Positions 1 through 7,694 of a stretch of DNA of 64,000 nucleotides are shown piece by piece. Positions within the stretch are counted from its first letter, which is position 1; the number at the start of each line of letters is the position of its first letter. Under the pieces are notes generated by a model. It was not told the origin of the DNA, did no database searches, and worked only from the letters and a program-made list of their open reading frames with translations. The DNA comes from JAFEDN01 sp963712715 (lineage in GTDB: Bacteria > Pseudomonadota > Gammaproteobacteria > Coxiellales > Coxiellaceae). Position numbers and translations under genes: made by a program. Location: the NCBI GenBank assembly GCA_963712715.1, contig CAVQJI010000058.1, positions 161,432 through 225,431 of the forward strand. The letters are read 5' to 3'.

Positions 1-680
1 AAATAATGGGGGATTCCTCCCATAATCATATAAATATCCAGGATGTGCGTGGATTTAAGATGAATATCCCGATGAACGAGAAATTTCTTAACCTGCAATA
101 AATCGAAAGGCTTTAATTGTAACATCCTGGTAATGCGATTATGCAATCCGCCTTTGGCGTTTATGAGATGATCCAGCATCCAGGAAGCCGCTGATCCACA
201 AACAATTAGTTTTAACTGCCGCCATTGGCTCCAGCGTGTGTTCCAGAAATAATCCAGTGCCTGAATCAAACCAGATTTTTTAGTAGCCATCCAGGGTAGT
301 TCATCAAAAAAAAGCGTGATTTTTTTAGTCTTAAATATTTCTAATTCTATTTCTAATTGCTGACTAAGCCATTCAAATGCCGCATGCCAGTTTGCTGGAG
401 ACTTAAAAAACATTCTGTGGTCCGGGAAATCATGTGAAGATTCCGTGGAATAGAATTTTTTTACCATGGTGTCGGTGAAACGTTCCAGGTGTTCACGTTT
501 ATGGCCGTCTTTAATTCCCGTAAATTCAATATAAAAACCTTTTGGCTGGAAAAAATTCCGTACTAAATAAGTTTTTCCAACTCGCCTCCTGCCGTAAACC
601 GCTAAAAATTCGGCTGACGGAGACGACCAAATCTCCTTAAGAAGTTCAATTTCACGTTCCCGGCCAATAATTTTATTCAT
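1..680 (-). CDS. AAA-family ATPase (archaeal-type/DUF234-like), C-terminus beyond window
   Basis: The minus-strand frame is open from an ATG at 680 to the window edge, so the gene is partial. The start reads MNKIIGREREIELLKEIW, the typical opening of the archaeal-ATPase superfamily (IGRE..E...L). A Walker A motif (YGRRRVGKTYL) lies near residue 30, a Walker B motif (ITLFFDELPWM) near 125 and a sensor-like stretch (LKLIVCGSAASWM) near 160. Family members usually carry a C-terminal nuclease-like or DUF234 domain, which is not visible here. AGGAG lies just upstream of the ATG on the minus strand. Physiological role unknown; members are common in accessory regions of host-associated bacteria. The upstream region carries four copies of an 11-mer. 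Confidence 0.8.
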   Translation of the reverse strand, partial: MNKIIGREREIELLKEIWSSPSAEFLAVYGRRRVGKTYLVRNFFQPKGFYIEFTGIKDGHKREHLERFTDTMVKKFYSTESSHDFPDHRMFFKSPANWHAAFEWLSQQLEIELEIFKTKKITLFFDELPWMATKKSGLIQALDYFWNTRWSQWRQLKLIVCGSAASWMLDHLINAKGGLHNRITRMLQLKPFDLLQVKKFLVHRDIHLKSTHILDIYMIMGGIPHY

Positions 681-690
681 ACTTTCTCCT

Positions 691-781
691 GATATCGCCG
701 CTTATTTTTTTGGATAGGCGGCGATATCTCTGATTAAAAAATCGATATCGCCGCCTATCAAAAATAATAAGCGGCGATATC
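691..781. promoter_or_regulatory. Four-copy inverted 11-mer, candidate operator of the ATPase gene
   Basis: The 11-mer GATATCGCCGC or its complement occurs four times (691-701, 718-728, 744-754, 771-781). It forms two palindromes of 38 bp, 691-728 and 744-781, which are themselves inverted copies of each other. The block starts 10 bp upstream of the ATPase start codon and ends about 150 bp before bamD. The regular geometry suggests an operator or a small palindromic repeat; the sequence alone does not say which. Confidence 0.5.
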
Positions 782-809
782 TTTTTTGTCAATCCGGTTT
801 CAGATTACC

Positions 810-839
810 TTGGTAAATATCTATGCAATCAGGTAAAAT
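810..839 (+). promoter_or_regulatory. Possible sigma-70 promoter of bamD
   Basis: TTGGTA (810-815) and TAAAAT (834-839) are separated by 18 bp, about 95 bp upstream of the bamD start. This is a pattern match only. Confidence 0.3.
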
Positions 840-932
840 GACTCAAGACGCGGCGTGACGAATTGCGTCTCTCTTTACAATCAGTTGGGTGGATTGTATA
901 GTCTTTTTTATCTATTGGCTGAAGGTCGAATC

Positions 933-1733
933 ATGAAAAAAATCTCATTATTTATCATAATATTGGCAATGTTAACGGCTTGCGCGCATAAAGAGGTAAA
1001 CCCGTGGAAAAATTACGAGGGCAAAAGTTCGGCTGAAATTTTTCATGAAGGCGAGCAGCACCTGGCTAAAAAGAAATACGAAAAGGCTTCTATCGATTTC
1101 GCGGCGCTGGATGCCCTGTACCCCTTCGGACCTTATTCGCAACAGGGGCAGTTGGATATTATTTATGCCCTGTATATGAACGGGGATAATACTTCCGGCC
1201 TGGCGGCGGCGGACCGCTATATTCGTCTGTATCCACAGGACCCAAATATCGATTATGTTTATTATATGAAAGGATTAATGAGTTTTGACCAGGATTTTAA
1301 CTGGTACCAACGCGCTTTTGGTATGGATCCCGCGCCGCATGATTTGTCTGGCAAACGTGAATCTTTCACTGCTTTTAACCAAATCGTGACTGTTTATCCG
1401 AACAGCGTTTATGCGCAGGATTCGGCCCTGCACATGGCTTTTATCCGCAATATGATGGCTCGCAAGGAATTGGATATCGCTGAATTTTACATGGCGCGAA
1501 AAGCTTACGTGGCCGCCGCCAACCGGGCCAGTGGCGTTGTTCAACATTACAGCGGATCGCCGGCCATTCCCCATGCTCTGGAAGTGATGGCTAAAGCCTA
1601 CCAGGGCGCCGGCTTGCCGGACCTTGCGGAGAAAAGTTATCGACTGTTACAAACCAACTATCCCGACAGCCCTGAATTCAAGCGCCTGCAAAAAGACTTT
1701 AAGAAAAACGCAGCGGCTGGGGCAAATGGTTAA
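933..1733 (+). CDS. bamD: Outer membrane assembly lipoprotein BamD (ComL)
   Basis: BamD is the essential lipoprotein of the BAM complex, which inserts beta-barrel proteins into the outer membrane from the periplasmic face. The start at 933 gives a lipoprotein signal (MKKISLFIIILAMLTAC) with the lipobox cysteine at residue 17; GAAGG lies 8 bp upstream. The longer frame from 855 would bury the signal and is rejected. The mature part shows TPR-like helices typical of BamD (SAEIFHEGEQHLAKKKYEKA, YPFGPYSQQGQLDIIYALY, YPNSVYAQDS). Length (266 aa) fits the family. The stop overlaps the next gene by 8 bp (ATGGTTAA), suggesting translational coupling. Confidence 0.95.
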   Translation: MKKISLFIIILAMLTACAHKEVNPWKNYEGKSSAEIFHEGEQHLAKKKYEKASIDFAALDALYPFGPYSQQGQLDIIYALYMNGDNTSGLAAADRYIRLYPQDPNIDYVYYMKGLMSFDQDFNWYQRAFGMDPAPHDLSGKRESFTAFNQIVTVYPNSVYAQDSALHMAFIRNMMARKELDIAEFYMARKAYVAAANRASGVVQHYSGSPAIPHALEVMAKAYQGAGLPDLAEKSYRLLQTNYPDSPEFKRLQKDFKKNAAAGANG

Positions 1734-2328
1734 GGCCAGCGCTCATCAATATGCTCGCGGCGGGAACGCCGCACACATCCTCCGCCGTACCATCCATTTA
1801 GGCAGTGTGCTGCTTTTGTGGTTTTATTACCAGTACGGCCAGACCATCGCCCGTTCCATGGGATTGGATTTATCCCAATTAGTCTGGCTGTGTTTGGCGC
1901 TGATTCTGGCCTTTGAAGCGCTGCGCTTATCCCGCGGCTGGACTGTCTTCGGACAACGTCATTACGAACGTAATCGCATATCGGCTTTTGCCTGGGGCGT
2001 GATTGGCATGGCGCTGGTCTTATTGTTTGCCCCCGGAAAACAGTTTGCTATCCCCATTATTTGCGCGTATGCGGTGGGCGATCCTTTACTCGGTGAATTA
2101 CGCCGAACCTCCCTGGCGAGACCCGCGGTCATTTTTTTGGGATTAATAGTGATTGGCGGGGTATGGTGGTTAGCGCATCTGTGGCTTGGAAGTCCTTTAT
2201 GGGTGGTGTTTTTAATGCCACCGGTCACCATCGCCGCCGAATGGCCCTGTTTCAACTGGATAGATGATAATGCGCTGATGCAGCTCATTCCATTAGGATT
2301 TCTGCTAATTGTCACCAGCCTGATGTGA
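1726..2328 (+). CDS. Dolichol/polyprenol kinase-like integral membrane protein
   Basis: About 200 aa starting at the ATG that overlaps the bamD stop; a longer frame upstream from 1624 lies inside bamD and is not used. Several hydrophobic segments are visible (LGSVLLLWFYYQY, LVWLCLALILAF, WGVIGMALVLLF, PAVIFLGLIVIGGVWWL, LIPLGFLLIVTSLM). The motif ICAYAVGDPLLGELRR and the late segment AAEWPCFNWIDDNALMQL match the SEC59/VTE5-type CTP-dependent polyprenol kinase and phosphatidate cytidylyltransferase-like superfamily (GDP.GE and DDN motifs). The substrate cannot be deduced. The 3' end overlaps nadE on the other strand by 17 bp. Confidence 0.7.
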   Translation: MVKASAHQYARGGNAAHILRRTIHLGSVLLLWFYYQYGQTIARSMGLDLSQLVWLCLALILAFEALRLSRGWTVFGQRHYERNRISAFAWGVIGMALVLLFAPGKQFAIPIICAYAVGDPLLGELRRTSLARPAVIFLGLIVIGGVWWLAHLWLGSPLWVVFLMPPVTIAAEWPCFNWIDDNALMQLIPLGFLLIVTSLM

Positions 2329-3934
2329 TCGGATAACGCCGGTCTTTGCCGAAAGCACGCTGGGTGATGCGGATGCCGGGAGGCGCCTGCCGGCGTTTAT
2401 ATTCATTGCGGTGGATCATCCTGATCACTTTCTCGATAGTGACCGGGTCAATGCCGGCTTCGGCGATTAATTCCGCAGGTTGATCCAGTTCGATATACCT
2501 CACCAAAATTTCATCGAGGATAGAGTAGGGCGGTAAAGAATCCTGGTCCAGCTGCCCGGGCGCCAGTTCTGCCGAAGGCGGACGCTCGATCACTCGCCAC
2601 GGAATAACCGGCGCAATTCGATTACGGTATTCTGCCAGGCGGTAAACCATGGTTTTGGTGACGTCTTTTAGTACGCCAAAACCGCCTGCCATATCACCAT
2701 ACAAAGTGGCATAACCCACCGACATTTCACTTTTATTACCCGTGGTTAATACGATTAAACCCTTTTTATTGGACTGCGCCATTAACAGGGCGCCGCGGAT
2801 GCGCGCCTGAATATTTTCTTCAGTAGTATCCGGTGGCAATCCGGAAAATGACTCCGCCAGAGTGCTTAAAAAAGCGCTGAAAATCGGTTCAATGTCCATG
2901 GTAAGATAATGTACCCCTAAATCGCGAGCCTGTTGCTGCGCATCGGTTTTGCTTATCTCGCTGGTGTAGCGGCTGGGCATCATGATCGCTGTGACCTTTT
3001 CGGGGCCTAATGCGTCGACCGTTATCGCTAAAGTGAGCGAAGAATCAACACCCCCCGACAAGCCGATAATGGCGCCTTTGAAATGATTCTTGTGAATATA
3101 ATCCCGTACACCCAGCACCAGGGCCTGATAAATATTTTCTTCTCTCGATAAAGCCGGCGGCAGTTTTCGGCACTGGATCGCCAGTGAATGATCGGCGGCA
3201 ATGGTAATATGAACGGGCATCAATTCTTCGGAAAAAAAAGCGGCTTGCGCGCAACGGTGGCCATTCTGATCAATCACCATCGAACCGCCGTCAAACACCA
3301 GTTCATCCTGGCCACCAATTAAATTAACGTAAATAATAGGCGCGTGGGCTTCGTGCGCTCGTTCCACCAGAGTCGCTTCCCGAATTTGCGCTTTATTATG
3401 ATCGAAAGGAGAGGCGTTTAATGCCACAATGACTTGTGCGCCGGCGTGACAGCATTGTTTAAGCGGCTGAGGGAACCACAGGTCTTCGCAGATCAAAATC
3501 CCTATTTTCACGCCTTTCAGAGTAAAAATGCAGGGAGCGGCGCCTGGATAAAAATAACGTCTTTCGTCAAAAACGGAATAATTTGGCAATTCCTGTTTGC
3601 TATAAGTTCCGATAACGTGGCCGTTTTGAATAACCGCGGCCTGGTTATAAATATGCTGATTAATTTGGACGGGGTAACCGACAATAACGGTGACAGGCAG
3701 AGCCGCCTGCTGAATTTGTGTTAATCCTTCCTGGCATTGATTTAAAAAATCTGTTCGGAACAGTAAGTCTTCGGGAGGGTAACCGGAAATGGCCATCTCG
3801 GGAAATACCACACAATCCGCATGGAATTTTTCAATAGCGCGGCGTGCGCAATGGATAATTTTTTGAGTGTTTCCCTTGATATCACCGACGCATAAATTAA
3901 TTTGCGCCGCCACTATTATTAAATTTTTTTCCAC
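2312..3934 (-). CDS. nadE: Glutamine-dependent NAD+ synthetase
   Basis: Makes NAD+ from nicotinic acid adenine dinucleotide, using ammonia from glutamine. The N-terminal nitrilase-type glutaminase domain (residues 1-250) shows all three triad positions: Glu46 in FPEMAISGYPPEDL, a Lys in TYSKQELPNYSVF and a Cys in GILICEDLW. The C-terminal synthetase domain (about 265-540) has the ATP-pyrophosphatase loop IIGLSGGVDSSLTLAI and the TTGNKSEMSVGY motif. At 540 aa it is the normal size for the two-domain bacterial form and is intact. A DUF498 gene lies 8 bp upstream on the same strand, so the two are probably cotranscribed. Confidence 0.96.
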   Translation of the reverse strand: MEKNLIIVAAQINLCVGDIKGNTQKIIHCARRAIEKFHADCVVFPEMAISGYPPEDLLFRTDFLNQCQEGLTQIQQAALPVTVIVGYPVQINQHIYNQAAVIQNGHVIGTYSKQELPNYSVFDERRYFYPGAAPCIFTLKGVKIGILICEDLWFPQPLKQCCHAGAQVIVALNASPFDHNKAQIREATLVERAHEAHAPIIYVNLIGGQDELVFDGGSMVIDQNGHRCAQAAFFSEELMPVHITIAADHSLAIQCRKLPPALSREENIYQALVLGVRDYIHKNHFKGAIIGLSGGVDSSLTLAITVDALGPEKVTAIMMPSRYTSEISKTDAQQQARDLGVHYLTMDIEPIFSAFLSTLAESFSGLPPDTTEENIQARIRGALLMAQSNKKGLIVLTTGNKSEMSVGYATLYGDMAGGFGVLKDVTKTMVYRLAEYRNRIAPVIPWRVIERPPSAELAPGQLDQDSLPPYSILDEILVRYIELDQPAELIAEAGIDPVTIEKVIRMIHRNEYKRRQAPPGIRITQRAFGKDRRYPITSGW

Positions 3935-3942
3935 GCGCTTTC

Positions 3943-4314
3943 CTAATTGATTAATAAGGCCGCGGCGACTATCCGCCCCTCCGCCACCAGCGCCGTATAA
4001 GTCCGGCAGGCTGCGCCGGTATCCATGCTTTCCACGCCTATTTTTCGCGAGTAAACGGGCGCCAATAACGAGGGATGTGGCATTTTAAAACGCTGGCCCG
4101 TGCCAAATAAAATAATTTCGGGATTTAATTCAAGAAGGGGTGACCAGTCTTCAGGAGTGATTTCCATCAGCGATTGTGGAGACCAGTCATCAATTAATTG
4201 CCGGGCAGTGATGATAAGACTGCGTTGATAAACCTGATCATTGACAGTAATAAATCCGGGCCTGTAGGCCCGGATTTGAAATAACGCGTCGTTGGTATCC
4301 TTGGTGATATTCAT
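3943..4314 (-). CDS. Mth938/DUF498 family protein (NDUFAF3-like)
   Basis: A 123-aa protein with the DUF498 core: a hydrophobic N-terminal strand (FITVNDQVYQRSLIIT), a central EIILFGTGQR motif and the ending GAACRTYTALVAEGRIVAAAL. The family includes the mitochondrial complex I assembly factor NDUFAF3 and archaeal Mth938; the bacterial role is not settled. It lies directly upstream of nadE on the same strand. Intact. Confidence 0.85.
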   Translation of the reverse strand: MNITKDTNDALFQIRAYRPGFITVNDQVYQRSLIITARQLIDDWSPQSLMEITPEDWSPLLELNPEIILFGTGQRFKMPHPSLLAPVYSRKIGVESMDTGAACRTYTALVAEGRIVAAALLIN

Positions 4315-4357
4315 GGCTTCGCCTCATTCAGCAAAGCCATTATTATACCGTATTTTT

Positions 4358-5074
4358 TTAAGCATCGCCCGAATGGTGGAAAATATGGCTAAACGCCATA
4401 TAAGAGGATGACTTTCCATAAGCATACAGTACCGAACCGCCCTCAATTTCAGTGATCAACTTCTTGCTTTGCTGCGGATCCACTGCAAAACATCCCCAGC
4501 TATTGCCTGCATAGCCATGTTGTTTAATAAATGATGGGCTTGCATAGTTTGCGGAATGCACGACCACTGCACGGGCTTCGACGTTATTATTGCTGGTTTC
4601 AAGGCCCTTGATCCGCAAAGACAGGCCATGTTTACCAAAATAGGTATTTTCAGTCAAAAATACACCCACACTGGATTCCAGCGAGCTATTTTTATTCGAA
4701 AAAGCCTTCGCAAAAGGCCCTCTGCCGGAACCTTTACCGTGCGCCACTGGCAGCGCCATCAGGATTTCACCCGATTTCATGTTAATAACATACATTCTGT
4801 TCTGCGCGGACGACACGCTAAAATCAACGATAGTCATAATATCTTTATGCTTGACATTGGTATGTGTTAACGCCCATTGATAACCTGCGAAAGCGCTTGC
4901 TACCGCCTGGGGGCTTAAATTGGTATGATGTTCCAGGTTGTAAGAAAGCTGTAAATAGTTAGTGGTGGCCTCTGGCGCAGCGTGAGGGTGGGCTGCGGGA
5001 GCGGCTAGTGCAAAAGAACATGGCAAAGACATCACGCCACAAGCGGCGATTAATTTAATTAAATGTCGTTTCAT
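4358..5074 (-). CDS. Exported murein L,D-transpeptidase-like protein (YkuD_2 type)
   Basis: Start chosen at the ATG at 5074: GAGG lies 6-7 bp upstream and the product then begins with a signal peptide (MKRHLIKLIAACGVMSLPCSFALAAP). An in-frame TTG four codons upstream is less likely. The body contains MYVINMKSGEILMALPVAHGKG..., HSANYASPSF and the cysteine motif GNSWGCFAVDP, the pattern of the YkuD_2 L,D-transpeptidase-catalytic-like family (S.GC.A). Probably acts on peptidoglycan in the periplasm, with Cys as nucleophile and the HSA histidine as partner; substrate and product are inferred from the family. Confidence 0.8.
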   Translation of the reverse strand: MKRHLIKLIAACGVMSLPCSFALAAPAAHPHAAPEATTNYLQLSYNLEHHTNLSPQAVASAFAGYQWALTHTNVKHKDIMTIVDFSVSSAQNRMYVINMKSGEILMALPVAHGKGSGRGPFAKAFSNKNSSLESSVGVFLTENTYFGKHGLSLRIKGLETSNNNVEARAVVVHSANYASPSFIKQHGYAGNSWGCFAVDPQQSKKLITEIEGGSVLYAYGKSSSYMAFSHIFHHSGDA

Positions 5075-5275
5075 TGTATACCTCAAGGGTTGTTAACGTT
5101 ATTCCTCCAACCCTGGAGATACACTGCCTGTTTATCCTGACTTCCCTCTGACGGGAAAGCCTCCGTATTACGGAATGTCCTTTCCGTATTGAAGGTATAT
5201 TATGTACTATTTATACATAAAAGTCAAGTCTTTCTTACATTAAGTATGTATTTTACCCCTATAGGAACATTTTAA

Positions 5276-6019
5276 ATGCATAAAAATGAATATATCTATG
5301 GATATCAACCACTTAGAGAGATCATCCGCCATCAACCCCAGCGGATACAAAGGCTTTTTTTACAGCAGCAACGCCTGGATGAACGGGTCCAGGAGCTCCT
5401 GCAATGGACAGAGGCGTCAAATATACCGGTCTCATGGGTGAGTAAGGGAGATCTGGATGAGATGCTGGGAAGCCGTCAGCATCAAGGTATGGCCATCCAG
5501 TGCAGCCGTATCGGAGCGCTGCCCGAGTCGATGCTCGCCGATTTATTGGCGGATGAATCTAAGCCATTGTTATTATTGATATTAGACGGAATTCAGGACC
5601 CGCATAACCTCGGCGCCTGCATCCGCACGGCCAACGCCATGGGCGCCGATGCTGTGATTGCGCCGAAAGACCGGGCAGCAGGCTTAACGGAGGTTGTCCA
5701 TAAAACCGCCTGCGGAGCCACCGCCGTAACGCCTTTTATCCAGGTGACCAATCTGGCTCGCACATTACGGGAAATAAAGGAATACGGGGTTTGGCTGGTA
5801 GGTATGGCTGCGGAAGCCAAAGCCAGCATTACCGGTTTAGATCTGGGCCGGCGGATAGCGCTGGTAATGGGCGGAGAAGGGCAGGGGATGCGACGCCTGA
5901 CCCAGGAGCAGTGTGATCTTCTCGCCAGAATTCCAATGTTTGGAACTGTAGACAGTCTAAACGTCTCGGTGGCTGCCGCCATCGCTCTTTATGAGTTAAA
6001 ACGCGGTCAGAAAGATTAG
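5276..6019 (+). CDS. rlmB: 23S rRNA (guanosine-2251-2'-O)-methyltransferase RlmB
   Basis: SpoU/TrmH-family 2'-O-methyltransferase that modifies G2251 in the peptidyl-transferase P loop of 23S rRNA. The start (MHKNEYIYGYQPLREII) matches the substrate-binding domain of RlmB. The catalytic SPOUT domain shows motif 1 (LDGIQDPHNLGACIRTANAM), motif 2 (ALVMGGEGQGMRRLT) and motif 3 (IPMFGTVDSLNVSVAAAIAL). At 247 aa it is full length. AGGA lies about 9 bp upstream of the ATG. Confidence 0.95.
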   Translation: MHKNEYIYGYQPLREIIRHQPQRIQRLFLQQQRLDERVQELLQWTEASNIPVSWVSKGDLDEMLGSRQHQGMAIQCSRIGALPESMLADLLADESKPLLLLILDGIQDPHNLGACIRTANAMGADAVIAPKDRAAGLTEVVHKTACGATAVTPFIQVTNLARTLREIKEYGVWLVGMAAEAKASITGLDLGRRIALVMGGEGQGMRRLTQEQCDLLARIPMFGTVDSLNVSVAAAIALYELKRGQKD

Positions 6020-6050
6020 CTTCAGGGATCACGATTTATTTGCAGCTAAC

Positions 6051-6102
6051 TTGACATGATTATTGAAATATTCTACAGTAATAATGAAATATTCAACAAT
6101 AA
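6051..6102 (+). promoter_or_regulatory. Promoter with direct-repeat operator of the vapBC-type module
   Basis: TTGACA (6051-6056) is followed 17 bp later by TACAGT (6074-6079). Two near-identical 18-mers, TGAAATATTCTACAGTAA (6064-6081) and TGAAATATTCAACAATAA (6085-6102), start 21 bp apart, about two helical turns, and overlap the -10. This is the arrangement expected for autorepression by an antitoxin or antitoxin-toxin complex. Binding itself is inferred. Confidence 0.5.
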
Positions 6103-6113
6103 GAGGTGGTCTC

Positions 6114-6347
6114 ATGGCAACTGTTAATTTTAGCGTACCTGAGGATGTTAAGAACCGCTTTAATCAAGTATTTCAGCATGAAAACAAGAGTCACTTAATC
6201 ACCGAATTGATGAAAAAAGCTATCGAGGATTATGAGCGCAAACAAAGACGCGCGCAGGCTATTGATGCATTACTAAAAATACGTGCCAAACAAAAACCCG
6301 TAAGCAATCAATTAATCAATAAAGCTCGTCGAGAAGGACGTTCATGA
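6114..6347 (+). CDS. Antitoxin of a VapBC-type module (ribbon-helix-helix-like)
   Basis: A 77-aa protein starting MATVNFSVPEDVKNRF. The start at 6114 is preceded by AAGAGG at good spacing; the open frame from 6063 runs through the operator repeats and is rejected. The N-terminal beta strand followed by a helix (VPEDVKNRFNQVF..., LITELMKKAIEDYERK) is typical of RHH DNA-binding antitoxins, and the charged C-terminus would wrap the toxin. The gene ends in an ATGA overlap with the toxin, so the pair is translationally coupled. Confidence 0.8.
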   Translation: MATVNFSVPEDVKNRFNQVFQHENKSHLITELMKKAIEDYERKQRRAQAIDALLKIRAKQKPVSNQLINKARREGRS

Positions 6348-6778
6348 ATACATTGACAATCGATGCGAGCGTGATCGTTAAATGGATATTTCCTGAAAAT
6401 ACTCAGGAAACTCATACATTACAAGCATTAAATTTGTTAGAAGTTATCAGGAATGGCGCCGTTAATATTATACAGCCTCCTCACTGGTTAGCCGAAACCA
6501 TGGCGGTAATTGTGCGTTTGAACTCTAAAATTGCAAAAGAAACCGTAGTATTATTGAATGCGATGGAATTTCCTGTTGTAGATATACCCGAAATTTATCA
6601 TACCGCATGTCAATTATCAGATCGTTATCAGCATCATTTGTTTGATACTCTTTATCATGCCGTAGCTATTAATAACCCTCATACTCAATTGATCACAGCC
6701 GATGAAAAATATTATAAAAAATCATATAAAGAGGGCGCAATAATTCGGTTAGCGGATTATTCTATCTTCAAAATATAA
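6344..6778 (+). CDS. PIN-domain ribonuclease toxin (VapC family)
   Basis: A 144-aa PIN-domain protein. The acidic metal-binding residues are all in place: Asp7 (LTIDASVIVKW), Glu51 (HWLAETMAV), Asp101 (HHLFDTLYHAVA) and Asp120 (LITADEKYY). The family are Mg-dependent endoribonucleases that cleave tRNA or rRNA and are neutralised by the upstream antitoxin. Intact, with an ATGA overlap; the only complete VapBC-type pair in the window. Confidence 0.88.
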   Translation: MNTLTIDASVIVKWIFPENTQETHTLQALNLLEVIRNGAVNIIQPPHWLAETMAVIVRLNSKIAKETVVLLNAMEFPVVDIPEIYHTACQLSDRYQHHLFDTLYHAVAINNPHTQLITADEKYYKKSYKEGAIIRLADYSIFKI

Positions 6779-7575
6779 TGCGATATGCATACAAAAAAGG
6801 AGCGACGCGTATGGCAAAGAAGTCACCCGTATTATATCAGCCCGAAAGGCCACACCTTTTTTATAACCATAAAGCTGCCGGTTGATGTCAATCTGAACGC
6901 TCATGCTTCTCTGCTCGTACTGATGCAGGGCTTCCCTATCCCAGAGCAGCATACTGACGATTTCAAAGGCTTCACGAATGGCGTCTTCATGGATGACTGC
7001 CGGATATGGCGGTTATTTCTTTGGCATATTTCAGAAAATAAAGCCACTTATCTTCGACCGTTATCAATTCCGATTCGGTTTTATTAAATTTCGGCAACTC
7101 GGCAAAGGTAAAGCGGAAATCCTGTAGCAGGGGCTCCCGCGTATTGACGTTATAAATGCAGTGACTGGATAAATAGTGGGGATCGCTCGTAAATTTAAAG
7201 TTTAAAATTCCCAGAAAAATCACCTTTTCAGCAGACTGTATTTCCTGCCTTTACGAAGCTGCTGCGAATAGGCTTTTGAAGCATAATCCATCAAACGCAT
7301 GTCAAAAAATTCCTTAGGGATCACCTGCATTTCGACGATATATTCGGCGCCGGACTGGTCATGGCAACGCACGTCGGGTATGGATTCTTTGGCCCGGGTA
7401 GCTGCGGGGCCTGATTGGGATTCAGCAGAGTGACACTGGTAATCTGGCGATCCGGTGGAACCTGTAAAATGCTGTTGAGAAAACTGATCAGAATATGTTT
7501 CCGGTTTTCAGTGCCAAATATTTTTATAAACGCCATGCCGTTGGTGGGGTCTAAAAATTCCATCCCTGTCTGCAT
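6779..7575 (-). pseudogene. Decayed Rpn-family (PD-(D/E)XK) nuclease/putative transposase
   Basis: Remains of a gene of the type seen intact at 13603-14511. The minus strand from 7575 reads MQTGMEFLDPTNGMAFIKIF, then LISFLNSILQVPPDRQI, matching the Rpn N-terminus. The frame then breaks (about 7390-7330) and similarity resumes as DFRFTFAELPKFNKTESEL (7150-7090) and an ending rich in Glu and Lys. At least two disablements are present. The sequence is clearly diverged from the intact copy (MEFLDPTNG versus MARYLDPKAD), so it is a separate family member. It sits just downstream of the giant surface-protein gene. Confidence 0.7.
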
Positions 7576-7600
7576 TTCGTGATTGACATTGTCATACCGT

Positions 7601-7632
7601 AAAAAAAATCCCGGCGGTTTCCCGCCGGGATT
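7601..7632 (-). terminator. Rho-independent terminator of the giant surface-protein gene
   Basis: Perfect 11-bp stem AATCCCGGCGG / CCGCCGGGATT (7607-7617 and 7622-7632) with a 4-nt loop. On the minus strand it runs into eight U residues. It lies about 65 bp past the stop codon at 7695. Confidence 0.9.
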
Positions 7633-7694
7633 TGACAATTCTGGCCAGGAGGACCGACACATTACCAAAATTGTCAATGTGTCAGGCCTTACCC

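Noticed and set aside
1624..1725. Longer start for the polyprenol-kinase-like gene
   Set aside because: The extra 34 codons lie within bamD and are basic and non-conserved in look; the ATG overlapping the bamD stop is better placed.
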